Shown piece after piece: positions 8,073-15,856 of a DNA stretch of 64,000 bases; positions within the stretch are counted from its first letter, which is position 1, and each line of letters begins with the position of its first letter. The DNA is from Caenispirillum salinarum_A (lineage in GTDB: Bacteria > Pseudomonadota > Alphaproteobacteria > Rhodospirillales > Rhodospirillaceae), in contig NZ_CP085224.1 in the NCBI RefSeq assembly GCF_044803115.1, positions 2,108,001 to 2,172,000 of the forward strand, written 5' to 3'. A model generated the notes under the pieces. That model worked only from the letters and a program-made list of their open reading frames with translations, did not search any database and was not told where the DNA came from. Both the position numbers and the translations under genes were made by a program.

Positions 8073-10346
8073 TCAGTCCTCGGCGGTGGCCTGGCCGTAC
8101 AGGCTGGCCGCCGAGACCAGGATCTCGCGCTTGCCGACGTGGTTGGCCGGGCTGACCACGCCCTCGTTCTCCATGCGCTCCACCAGGCGGGCGGAGCGGT
8201 TGTAGCCGATCTGCAGGTGCCGCTGGATGAAGCTGACGGAGACCTTCTGCTCCCGCAGCACCAACGCCAGCGCCTGGTCGTAGAGGTCGTCGCCGGAAGA
8301 GGGCAGGTTCTCCAGCACGCCGGCGCCGGGGCCGCCGCCGTTGCCGCCCATGTCGGGGGCGAGGCTCTCGGCCTCCATCTCGTCTTCCTCGGTGACGGTG
8401 TGGAGGTATTCGGGCTCCCCGCGGTCCTTGAGGAAACGGACGACCTTTTCCACCTCGCTGTCGGCCACGAAGGGGCCGTGGACGCGGGTGATGCGGCCGC
8501 CGGCCTTCATGTACAGCATGTCGCCCTGGCCCAGCAGTTGCTCCGCCCCGGCCTCGCCCAGGATGGTGCGGCTGTCGATCTTGCTGGTCACCATGAAGGA
8601 GATGCGCGTCGGGAAGTTCGCCTTGATGGTGCCGGTGATCACGTCCACCGACGGGCGCTGCGTCGCCATGATGAGGTGGATGCCGGCGGCACGCGCCATC
8701 TGCGCCAGGCGCTGGATGGCGGCCTCGATTTCCTTGCCCGCCACCAGCATGAGGTCGGCCATCTCGTCGACCACGATGACGATGTAGGGCAGGGGGCGCA
8801 GGTCCATGGGCTGTTCTTCGTAGATGGGCTCCCGCCGGTCGCGGTCGAAGCCCACCTGCACCTGGCGCATGACGCGCTCGCCTTTTTCCACCAGTTCGGC
8901 CACGCGGGCGTTGTAGCCCTCGATGTTGCGCACGCCCAGCGTCGCCATGGCCTTGTAGCGGCTTTCCATTTCGCGCACCGCCCACTTCAGCGCCTGGACG
9001 GCCTTCTTGGGGTCGGTCACGACGGGGGTGAGAAGGTGCGGGATGCCGTCGTAGACCGACAGTTCCAGCATCTTCGGGTCCACCATGATGAGGCGGCACT
9101 TTTCCGGCGGCAGATGGTAGAGCAGCGACAGGATCATGCCGTTGATGCCCACCGACTTGCCCGAGCCCGTGGTGCCGGCAATGAGCAGGTGCGGCATCCG
9201 AGCCAGGTCCACCACGGTGGGCTTGCCGCCGATGTCCTTGCCAAGTGCGAGCGGCAGCTTGTGCTCGCCGGTCTGGAAGGCGTCGCTGTCCATGATCTCG
9301 CGCAGGTAGACGGTTTCGCGCGTCTCGTTGGGAAGTTCGATGCCGATGACACTGCGTCCCGGCACCACCGCGATGCGGGCCGTCACCGCCGACATGCTGC
9401 GCGCGATGTCGTCGGCCAGATTGATGATGGTCGCCGACTTGGTGCCGGGCACGGGCTCCAGTTCATAGAGCGTCACCACGGGGCCGACCTTGACCTCCAT
9501 GATCTCGCCGCGCACGCGGAAGTTCTTCAGCACCGTTTCCAGCGTGCGGGCGTTGTCGGCCAGCTTCTGCTCGTCCTCGGGCGTCTTGTCGTGGCTGTCG
9601 GGCTCCCCGAGCAGGGCGAGCGGCGGGTAGTCGTAGCCCACGGCGCCGTCCTCGTCATCGCTGGCGGCGGCGGCGGCACGCTCGTGATCGTCGTCGTCCG
9701 CCTCGTCCTGCGCGGCGGGCTCGGCCTCTTCGTCGCCGTCGTCGGCGGGGCCGGCCTCGGCGGCGATTTCCGCCTCGGCGTCCACCTCCAGGATCGGCGC
9801 AATGCCCACGGGTTCAGCGCTGTCGTCGACGGCGCCGGACTCCGTTTCGTCGGCGTCCTCATCGTCCTCGGCGTCGTCACCCCCGGTCGCCTCGGCCTCG
9901 GCCGCGTCGTCTTGAATGTCCGCCTCGTCCGCGACGTCGACGTCGACGGCGGTGATGTCCGCCTCGTCCTCATTGGCGGCGAGGGGGGCGGCGAGGGGGG
10001 CGGCGGGCCGGTCCTCGTTCTCGTCCGCCGGCTCTTCTTCGTCGGCGAGGACTTCATCCTCCATGCGGGCGCGGATGGAGGCTTCGGCCCATTCCACGCC
10101 GGCGATGAAGGCAAAGGCGGCGGCGGCGGCCACGGCCTCGTCTTCGCGGCCGGTGCCGTAGCAGACCATGCCTTCGGCCTTGCCGGGGTCAACCTCCACG
10201 TCCCACTCCGCGCGCCCGTCGGGCCAGACGTGGCGGGCCAGCCGGTACGGCTTGCCGTTCAGCGCGCACCACAGATTGAACTCGTCCGCTGTCATCACGT
10301 CGAACTTGTCGGGTGCGTTGCGGTTGTCGAGGTCGCTTGTGGTCAT
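8073..10346 (-). CDS. FtsK/SpoIIIE-type DNA translocase without membrane domain
   Basis: 757 residues. The C-terminal 500 residues are a complete FtsK motor: Walker A GTTGSGKSVGIN near residue 390, Walker B YIVIVVDEMADLM near 525, the ATQRPSVDVITG segment, and a gamma winged helix at about 685-757 (VSFIQRHLQIGYNRSARLVERME) that in FtsK reads KOPS and contacts XerD. The usual four membrane helices are absent. Instead there is a roughly 95-residue folded-looking domain (FNLWCALNGKPYRLARHVW) and a linker of about 140 residues dominated by Asp, Glu and Ala. It is therefore probably a soluble paralogue, with a classical FtsK elsewhere in the genome. No clear Shine-Dalgarno precedes the ATG at 10346; a TTG at 10370 is the alternative. 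Confidence 0.93.
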   Translation of the reverse strand: MTTSDLDNRNAPDKFDVMTADEFNLWCALNGKPYRLARHVWPDGRAEWDVEVDPGKAEGMVCYGTGREDEAVAAAAAFAFIAGVEWAEASIRARMEDEVLADEEEPADENEDRPAAPLAAPLAANEDEADITAVDVDVADEADIQDDAAEAEATGGDDAEDDEDADETESGAVDDSAEPVGIAPILEVDAEAEIAAEAGPADDGDEEAEPAAQDEADDDDHERAAAAASDDEDGAVGYDYPPLALLGEPDSHDKTPEDEQKLADNARTLETVLKNFRVRGEIMEVKVGPVVTLYELEPVPGTKSATIINLADDIARSMSAVTARIAVVPGRSVIGIELPNETRETVYLREIMDSDAFQTGEHKLPLALGKDIGGKPTVVDLARMPHLLIAGTTGSGKSVGINGMILSLLYHLPPEKCRLIMVDPKMLELSVYDGIPHLLTPVVTDPKKAVQALKWAVREMESRYKAMATLGVRNIEGYNARVAELVEKGERVMRQVQVGFDRDRREPIYEEQPMDLRPLPYIVIVVDEMADLMLVAGKEIEAAIQRLAQMARAAGIHLIMATQRPSVDVITGTIKANFPTRISFMVTSKIDSRTILGEAGAEQLLGQGDMLYMKAGGRITRVHGPFVADSEVEKVVRFLKDRGEPEYLHTVTEEDEMEAESLAPDMGGNGGGPGAGVLENLPSSGDDLYDQALALVLREQKVSVSFIQRHLQIGYNRSARLVERMENEGVVSPANHVGKREILVSAASLYGQATAED

Positions 10347-10480
10347 GCGGCGTATCCAGTACGGCAACAAAAGGCGGGGGCGTTCGCCCGGCCGGCGAAC
10401 GCGACGGATGCCCTGTTATCTCAGGATGCAGTGCGCGGGATCAACAGAAACCCGCGCGACTCGGCACGAAAGCTGCGGAG

Positions 10481-10936
10481 TCAGGTGTCCAGCCGATACG
10501 CCGCCACCAGCAGTTTCACCACCTCCCCTTCGGGGTCGAAGAAGGGCAATACCAGGCGTTCCCAGGTCTGCCGGCCCTCGGGGAACTCGGCGGTGTAGAC
10601 GCGCGAGGTGGGGATGCGGTCGCGGCGGACGTGGTCGTATTCCGCCTTGATCAGGGCCCGCTGTTCCTCCGGCAGGTCGTCCAGCGACCGCCCGGCCTTG
10701 TCGCCGAAGGTGCTGGCGAAACCGCTGGAGTAGTAGGCGTAGGTGTAGGCGTCGGCGTCCTCGTCATCCTCGTCGGGGATGACGTCCATCACCACCATGT
10801 TGCCGATCCACGGACGCAGGTCAGCGGGCTCGATGTCCTCGGCCATGGGCAACTGGTCGCCTTCGCACTGCGCGACCCAGAAGCTGTACAGGGCCTTGAG
10901 CTGCGGATGGCGGAGAACGAGGGAGATGCGGCTCAT
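10481..10936 (-). CDS. PAS_5-type PAS domain protein
   Basis: 151 residues matching the single-domain PAS proteins common in Rhodospirillales: HPQLKALYSFWVAQCEGDQLP, then DIEPADLRPWIGNMVVMDV, an acidic loop, FGDKAGRSLDDLP, and the C-terminal strand ERLVLPFFDPEGEVVKLLV. These proteins are thought to be sensory, but ligands are unknown and there is no output domain. The gene lies upstream of the FtsK-like gene on the same strand, separated by about 135 bases with two GC-rich hairpins (10380-10402 and 10433-10457). Confidence 0.82.
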   Translation of the reverse strand: MSRISLVLRHPQLKALYSFWVAQCEGDQLPMAEDIEPADLRPWIGNMVVMDVIPDEDDEDADAYTYAYYSSGFASTFGDKAGRSLDDLPEEQRALIKAEYDHVRRDRIPTSRVYTAEFPEGRQTWERLVLPFFDPEGEVVKLLVAAYRLDT

Positions 10937-11106
10937 GGGATGCGACTTCGAGCAGGGGTTGCCGGGCCGGGTGGAGGGATAGCGTTAGCGGCCGGGGCGG
11001 CCCGGTGCAAGCGGTTTCCACAACCGGTGCGGCGCACGGATCCCGAACCCCGGCCGTCCAGGCCACGTTTCGATAGCAGAAGAGATGCTCTGAACGGAGG
11101 AATACC

Positions 11107-11796
11107 ATGAGCAGCGGCGCGTCCAGCGCGGCCGGACGCCGCGCCATTGCCAGGGAGGTGCTGAAACGCCACGGCGAGACCTACGCCCACGAAATCGGCA
11201 TCAAACTTGCCGACAACACGCCGTCGGCCCTGTTCCAGTGGCTTTGCGCGGCGATCCTGTTTTCCGCTCCCATCGGCGCGCCGCAGGCGGTGGCCGGGGC
11301 GCGGGCGCTGAAGGATGCCGGCCTGACCACGCCGAAAAAGATGGCCGACACCACATGGGACCAGCGTCGCAAGCCGCTCACCGACAACGGCTATGCCCGC
11401 TATGACGAAAAGACCGCCACGTTCCTGGGCGAGACGGCGCAGCTGGTGGAGGAGGAATGGCACGGCGACCTGCGCCGCCTGCACGACAGCTGCGAAGGCG
11501 ATGCCGATTGCCTGCGCAACGAACTGAAGCGGGCCAAGGGCCTGGGTGACGTGGGCGTCGACATCTTCTTCCGCGAGGCGCAAGAGCCGTGGCAGAGCCT
11601 GCGCCCCTTCGCCGACAAGCGAGCCCGCAAGGCCGCGGTCGCGCTCGGCCTGATGGATACGGAAAGCGGTGATCCCGGGCAACTGGCCGACGTGGTGAGC
11701 GACGATGATCTGGCACGGCTGATGGCCGGGCTGGTCCGCGCCGACCTGGCGGGCGACGCCGACGACATCATCAACGCCGCGCGCGGGGCGGGGTAA
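11107..11796 (+). CDS. HhH-GPD DNA glycosylase/endonuclease III-like protein
   Basis: 229 residues. The helical protein resembles the helix-hairpin-helix DNA glycosylase superfamily: FQWLCAAILFSAPIG corresponds to the first core helices, and the segment around residues 140-155 (KGLGDVGVDIFFREAQ) to the hairpin-helix. No iron-sulfur cysteine cluster and no obvious catalytic Lys are seen, so enzymatic activity is uncertain. GGAGGA precedes the ATG at a good distance. The next gene starts 42 bases downstream, suggesting a two-gene transcript. Confidence 0.6.
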   Translation: MSSGASSAAGRRAIAREVLKRHGETYAHEIGIKLADNTPSALFQWLCAAILFSAPIGAPQAVAGARALKDAGLTTPKKMADTTWDQRRKPLTDNGYARYDEKTATFLGETAQLVEEEWHGDLRRLHDSCEGDADCLRNELKRAKGLGDVGVDIFFREAQEPWQSLRPFADKRARKAAVALGLMDTESGDPGQLADVVSDDDLARLMAGLVRADLAGDADDIINAARGAG

Positions 11797-11838
11797 CGCT
11801 CGGGAGTGCGCGCTCAACGATGAAAAGAGGAGGACGAC

Positions 11839-12075
11839 ATGGCCGACAAGGGTAAGGAATCGGGCGGCGGCAAGGGCCGCTGGATCGGCATTCTGGTTGT
11901 GGTGGTGCTGGCCATCGGCGCCTGGTGGGTGTTCGACCAATGGTCCTCGCAGCCGCCGAGCACCATGCCGGCGGTCGGCGAAGGCGGGGGTGTCCAGACC
12001 GACGAATCGCCGCCGATCACCAAGGGCAATCCGCCGTCCGGCTATTCCATCGAGGAGGGCGAAGCGGCCGAGTGA
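11839..12075 (+). CDS. Small single-span membrane protein
   Basis: 78 residues: charged/glycine-rich start (ADKGKESGGGKGR), one strongly hydrophobic helix (WIGILVVVVLAIGAWWVF, about residues 14-32), and a flexible, proline- and acid-rich tail. GAGGAGG lies just upstream of the ATG. No family recognised. It is likely co-transcribed with the glycosylase-like gene and followed by a terminator. Confidence 0.75.
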   Translation: MADKGKESGGGKGRWIGILVVVVLAIGAWWVFDQWSSQPPSTMPAVGEGGGVQTDESPPITKGNPPSGYSIEEGEAAE

Positions 12076-12180
12076 TGCCGCTGCAGGCATCTTTTCGCCG
12101 CCGGAGCCGGCGGGGCAGGCCGCTCAAGGGCAATAATGCCTAAGTAAAGGGCACGCCTGCCCACCCCCTGCGCACAAGAA

Positions 12181-12211
12181 AAAAGGGCCGGAGGATGACC
12201 TCCGGCCCTTT
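12181..12211. terminator. Bidirectional rho-independent terminator
   Basis: AAAGGGCCGGAGG (12182-12194) pairs with CCTCCGGCCCTTT (12199-12211) across a four-base ATGA loop, with an A-run before and CTCAT after. It separates the plus-strand pair from the convergent HicB-like gene. Confidence 0.85.
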
Positions 12212-12258
12212 CTCATGGCCACCGGAGCAGGGCGGCCGATTCGGCGTTGAGCCGGGCG

Positions 12259-12528
12259 TCAGGCGCTCATCTGCGGCGCGCGCAGGCAGGCGCCGGCGAC
12301 CGCGGAACGCTTGGAAACCTCGGCGAACATGTCGTGGGACGGGCGGGGCTGGGGCAGGGCCATGCCCTTGGTATTCAGCTCCGTCGCCCGGCGCCGCAAG
12401 GTCCTGTTGGCGGCGTCCAGGGCCTCATCCACCGTCGCAGCCGTTGCCTTGCAATCCGGCACGCCCAGGACTTCCGCCTGATAGGCGTCGTTCTGGCCGC
12501 GTCGAACGATGGTGATGTAGCCTTTCAT
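12259..12528 (-). CDS. HicB-like antitoxin-fold protein (orphan)
   Basis: 89 residues. The N-terminal half has the HicB partial RNase H fold: MKGYITIVRRGQNDAYQAEV, VPDCKATAATVDEALDAANR, then a helix ending GMALPQPRP, matching the HicB pattern in which the strand-strand-DEAL helix is followed by a Pro-rich link. Classical HicB proteins neutralise the HicA mRNA interferase. No HicA-like reading frame (about 60 residues with a double-stranded-RNA-binding fold) lies on either side, so it may be a solitary HicB-like regulator. TAAGGAGGT, a near-perfect ribosome-binding site, precedes the start. Confidence 0.7.
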   Translation of the reverse strand: MKGYITIVRRGQNDAYQAEVLGVPDCKATAATVDEALDAANRTLRRRATELNTKGMALPQPRPSHDMFAEVSKRSAVAGACLRAPQMSA

Positions 12529-13085
12529 GGTCTCGTGGACCTCCTTACCGGTTCTCGTTTCTAAGCGAGCAATATTCCGGACCCACGGCCCGAGAATTCG
12601 CAGTCCTTTCGTCGGAACACGTACATGCCTTCGACGGTCCAGAATGAATACGGGGGAAATCTGGACTGCGATCGTGGTCGGGTGCCGCGATTGATATGGA
12701 TCATATGCGTGGCAGCGGACGGATCAACCCTAAAATTGAGTAAAACCGTATTTCATTGTAATCAGCTAGTTAAAAAATAGCCTTTTACATGAGTAAAACT
12801 TGGCGATAAGCAAAATTTATATGAGTACAAATAGAGCCCGAAATGAGACGAGCCGCCAGGGGGCGGGGTTGACATTTCAGCTGCTGCCCGTATTTTATTC
12901 ATCAAGCCGTGGCTGACGCGGCGGGGATATTTCGGTGAAGATGAAGGTTCGGGTCCTACGTTCGCTTGCAAAGCACGCGGAGCAAGGGCCCGTCTCCACA
13001 TCACCGGATATCCGCCGGAACGCCACGATTATCCGGGTGGATGACGAATAGTCTTTCGCCCTCAAACAAGATTTGTGACGAGGTG
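12529..13085 (+). promoter_or_regulatory. AT-rich intergenic control region of the ect operon
   Basis: About 557 bases with no convincing gene. From about 12640 to 12900 the composition falls sharply in GC compared with everything around it. It holds three copies of a GAGTAAAAC-like motif (12738-12746, 12791-12799 and the variant GAGTACAAA at 12823-12831) and, downstream of them, a promoter-like pair TTGACA (12869-12874) and TATTTT (12891-12896). The stretch ends at the ectA start. Osmotic control of ect genes is well known in other bacteria; that these repeats mediate it here is an inference. Confidence 0.55.
12869..12896 (+). promoter_or_regulatory. Candidate sigma70-like promoter for ectABC
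   Basis: A perfect TTGACA (12869-12874) and TATTTT (12891-12896) separated by 16 bases, about 190 bases upstream of the ectA start. The long untranslated leader would be unusual, so a second promoter nearer ectA is possible. Confidence 0.5.
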
Positions 13086-13733
13086 ATGACGATTTCTCGC
13101 ACTCCCACCGTCGCCCCGCGTGCCCCCGAGGGCCTTTCCGCTCGGCCGGTGCGCACTCCTCTCGACGAGGAGCCCCTCACTAGGGGCGCTGTTCTTCCCG
13201 GGTTCCAGGTTTTCGCGGACGAGGACACCCTCATCCGCCGGGCCACGGGAGAGGACGGCGCCGCCATGTTCGACCTGGTGCGCGACACCGGGTCGCTGGA
13301 CGTCAACAGTCCCTACGCCTACCTGATGATGGGCCACTGGTTTGCGGACAGCTCGGTCGTGGCCGAGCGCGACGGCGAAATCGTCGGCTTCATCGTCGGT
13401 TTCGTGCCGCCGCGGCAGCCCGATACGGTCTTCGTGTGGCAGGTCGGCGTCGCTCCGTCCGAAAAGGGCCGGGGCCTGGGCAAGAAAATGATCGACGCAC
13501 TGCTTGATCTTCCAGGACCGCAGGGCCGTCGTCCGCGTTATCTTGAAGCGACCGTGACTCCGTCCAACACGGCGTCCGAGATGCTGTTCCGCGGCACGGC
13601 CAAGCGCCACGAGGCGAGCATTCGGATTTCAGAGCTGTTCCCGGGTGAGTGGTTCCCCGCCTCGCAGGGCGGTGCCGATACCCACGAACCCGAACGCCTG
13701 TTCCGCATCGGCCCGCTGGCCTCGGCGTCCTGA
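13086..13733 (+). CDS. ectA: L-2,4-diaminobutyric acid acetyltransferase
   Basis: 215 residues. It acetylates diaminobutyrate to N-gamma-acetyl-diaminobutyrate, the second step of ectoine synthesis. The GNAT fold is clear: RRATGEDGAAMFDLV, DLNSPYAYLM-type segment (SLDVNSPYAYLMMGHWF), DGEIVGFIVGFVPPRQPDTVFVWQVGV and the acetyl-CoA loop KGRGLGKKMI, followed by the family-specific EATVTPSNTASEMLFR. The start at 13086 follows GAGGTG. An N-terminal extension of about 45 residues precedes the conserved core. First gene of the ect operon, 23 bases before ectB. Confidence 0.96.
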   Translation: MTISRTPTVAPRAPEGLSARPVRTPLDEEPLTRGAVLPGFQVFADEDTLIRRATGEDGAAMFDLVRDTGSLDVNSPYAYLMMGHWFADSSVVAERDGEIVGFIVGFVPPRQPDTVFVWQVGVAPSEKGRGLGKKMIDALLDLPGPQGRRPRYLEATVTPSNTASEMLFRGTAKRHEASIRISELFPGEWFPASQGGADTHEPERLFRIGPLASAS

Positions 13734-13756
13734 AGTCCCCGGGAGGGAGTGATATC

Positions 13757-15028
13757 ATGAATGTTTTCGAGCAGTACGAATCCAACGTTCGCAGCTACAT
13801 CCGGTCTTTCCCGGCCACGTTCGTCCGCGCCAAGGGCGACAAGATGTGGGATGACCAGGGCAAGGAGTATATCGACTTCTTCGCCGGTGCCGGCGCCCTG
13901 AACTACGGGCACAACGACGACGGCATGAAGAAGGCCGTCATCGAGTACATGCAGGATGACGGCATCCTGCACAGCCTGGACATGGGCACCGAGGCGAAGG
14001 CCAAGTTCCTGCAGCGCTTCCAGGACGTGATCCTGAAGCCGCGCAAGATGGACTACAAGATGATGTTCCCCGGCCCGACCGGCACGAACACCGTCGAGAG
14101 CGCGCTCAAGCTGGCCCGCAAGGTCACCGGCCGCGCCAAGGTCGTCAGCTTCACGCGCGCCTTCCACGGCATGACGCTGGGCGCCCTGGCGATCACCGGC
14201 AATGCCTTCAAGCGCAAGGGCGCGGGCGTCTCGCTCAACGAGACGATCTTCATGCCCTACGACGGCTACACCGGCAACGGCATCAACTCCGCCGATCTAC
14301 TGGAGCAGATGCTGAACGACGACGGCTCCGGCATGGACAAGCCCGCCGCCGTGATCCTGGAGGTCGTGCAGGGCGAGGGCGGCATCAACGCCTGCTCCAT
14401 GGAGTGGCTGAAGCGCATCCGCGAGATCTGCACCGAGCACGGCATCGTCATGATCGTCGACGACGTCCAGGCGGGCTGCGGCCGCACCGGCACGTTCTTC
14501 AGCTTCGAGCCGGCCGGCATCGTGCCCGACATGATCTGCATGTCCAAGTCGCTGGGCGGCATGGGCCTGCCCTTCGCCATGACCCTGGTGAAGCCCGAGT
14601 ACGACAAGTTCGGCCCGGGCGAGCACAACGGCACCTTCCGCGGCAACAACCTGGCCTTTGTGGCCGCCGCCGAGGCCCTGCGCTACTGGGAGAACGACGA
14701 ACTGGCCGAGCGCGTGCAGCACAACGCCGCCGTCATCAAGGAGCGCCTGGGCCGCATCCGCGATCGCTTCCCGCAGTTCGCAGCCAAGGTCAAGGGCCGC
14801 GGCTTCATGCAGGGCCTGGAACTGACCGCGGCCAAGGAGAAGGGCGAGGAAATCTGCGCCGAGGCCTTCAAGAACGGCCTGATCCTGGAAACCGCCGGCC
14901 CGGACGACGAGGTGGTGAAGCTGCTGCCGCCGCTGATCCTGACCGACGAGTCGCTGGCCAAGGGCCTGGACATCATGGAAGAGGCCTTCGCCGCCGTCGC
15001 CGATCGGATGGAGAAGTCCGCGGCCTGA
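13757..15028 (+). CDS. ectB: Diaminobutyrate-2-oxoglutarate transaminase
   Basis: 423 residues, the normal EctB length. This class III PLP aminotransferase makes L-2,4-diaminobutyrate from aspartate semialdehyde and glutamate, the first committed step of ectoine synthesis. Characteristic segments are NVFEQYESNVRSYIRSFP at the N-terminus, FFAGAGALNYGHN, PGPTGTNTVESALKLAR, VDDVQAGCGRTGTFFSFE and MSKSLGGMGLPFA, in which the Lys binds PLP. GGGAGGGAG precedes the ATG at 13757. A 274-base gap follows before ectC. Confidence 0.97.
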   Translation: MNVFEQYESNVRSYIRSFPATFVRAKGDKMWDDQGKEYIDFFAGAGALNYGHNDDGMKKAVIEYMQDDGILHSLDMGTEAKAKFLQRFQDVILKPRKMDYKMMFPGPTGTNTVESALKLARKVTGRAKVVSFTRAFHGMTLGALAITGNAFKRKGAGVSLNETIFMPYDGYTGNGINSADLLEQMLNDDGSGMDKPAAVILEVVQGEGGINACSMEWLKRIREICTEHGIVMIVDDVQAGCGRTGTFFSFEPAGIVPDMICMSKSLGGMGLPFAMTLVKPEYDKFGPGEHNGTFRGNNLAFVAAAEALRYWENDELAERVQHNAAVIKERLGRIRDRFPQFAAKVKGRGFMQGLELTAAKEKGEEICAEAFKNGLILETAGPDDEVVKLLPPLILTDESLAKGLDIMEEAFAAVADRMEKSAA

Positions 15029-15302
15029 GCTGCCGGGCGCGACCGCGCCGGGCGGGACACTTCCGCCGCCGCGCGGGCCTGACGAACACCGGAAGCGCTC
15101 GGCCGCAAGGTCGGGCGCTTGCCGCGTCCGCACTGCGGATCGGCGAGGCCCGTTTCGGACCCGCGCGGAGCGGGTCGCACGACGAAGTGTATGGTTCGTC
15201 TGTCGCAGGGGGATCGTCCATTGGTCGTGGCGCGGGACGACTTTTTCGCAACGGGAGGCGCGCTCGCGCATTATCCTCCCGGTACTTGAAAGGATACCTT
15301 AG

Positions 15303-15701
15303 ATGATCGTTCGCAAGCTTGAAGAGCTGAAGGGCACCGACGCCGAGTTCAAGGCCGCCAAGGGAACCTGGACCAGCCGCCGCATGCTGCTGGCCAAGGA
15401 CAAGATGGGCTTTTCGTTCCACGACACGCTCATCCACGCCGGCACCGAAACGTACATCCACTACGCCAACCACCTGGAAGCGGTGTACTGCGTCGGCGGC
15501 AAAGGTGAGCTTCAGGACCTGGACAATGGCGTCACCTATCCGCTGTACGACGGCGTGATGTACGCCCTGAACGGTCACGAGCGCCACTACCTGCGGGCCG
15601 AGGAAGAACTGCGCATGATCTGCGTCTTCAATCCGCCGCTGACGGGGCGTGAGGACCACGATGAGAACGGGGTGTACCCGTTGCTCACCGAGGAAGATTG
15701 A
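15303..15701 (+). CDS. ectC: L-ectoine synthase
   Basis: 132 residues, full length. This small cupin cyclises N-gamma-acetyl-diaminobutyrate to ectoine with loss of water. Family marks include MIVRKLEELKGT at the start, WTSRRMLLAKDKMGFSFHDT, IHYANHLEAVYCVGGKGELQD and GVMYALNGHERHYLRA, whose Glu, Tyr and His side chains supply the metal site in characterised EctC. AAGGA lies just upstream of the ATG. A hairpin with a T-run follows at 15714-15748. Confidence 0.97.
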   Translation: MIVRKLEELKGTDAEFKAAKGTWTSRRMLLAKDKMGFSFHDTLIHAGTETYIHYANHLEAVYCVGGKGELQDLDNGVTYPLYDGVMYALNGHERHYLRAEEELRMICVFNPPLTGREDHDENGVYPLLTEED

Positions 15702-15713
15702 GTTATCTGGAAT

Positions 15714-15748
15714 AAACCGTCGTTCTCAACAGGGTACGGCGGTTTTTT
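15714..15748 (+). terminator. Terminator between ectC and ectD
   Basis: AAACCGTCG (15714-15722) pairs with CGGCGGTTT (15737-15745) with one mismatch, followed directly by TTT. Partial read-through would supply ectD; no clear separate ectD promoter was seen. Confidence 0.65.
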
Positions 15749-15856
15749 CCCGCCGGGCGGCAGCGTGCCGCCCCTTCAGAGGCCGCCCCCGTGGGCGGCC
15801 TCGCCCCTGAGGAAAGGGCTCATCGGATAAACACAAGCATAAGAGGAGCTTAGACC

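Noticed and set aside
8010..10598. A plus-strand open frame of about 860 codons opposite the FtsK-like gene
   Set aside because: Same shadow effect; the FtsK motor motifs on the minus strand are decisive.
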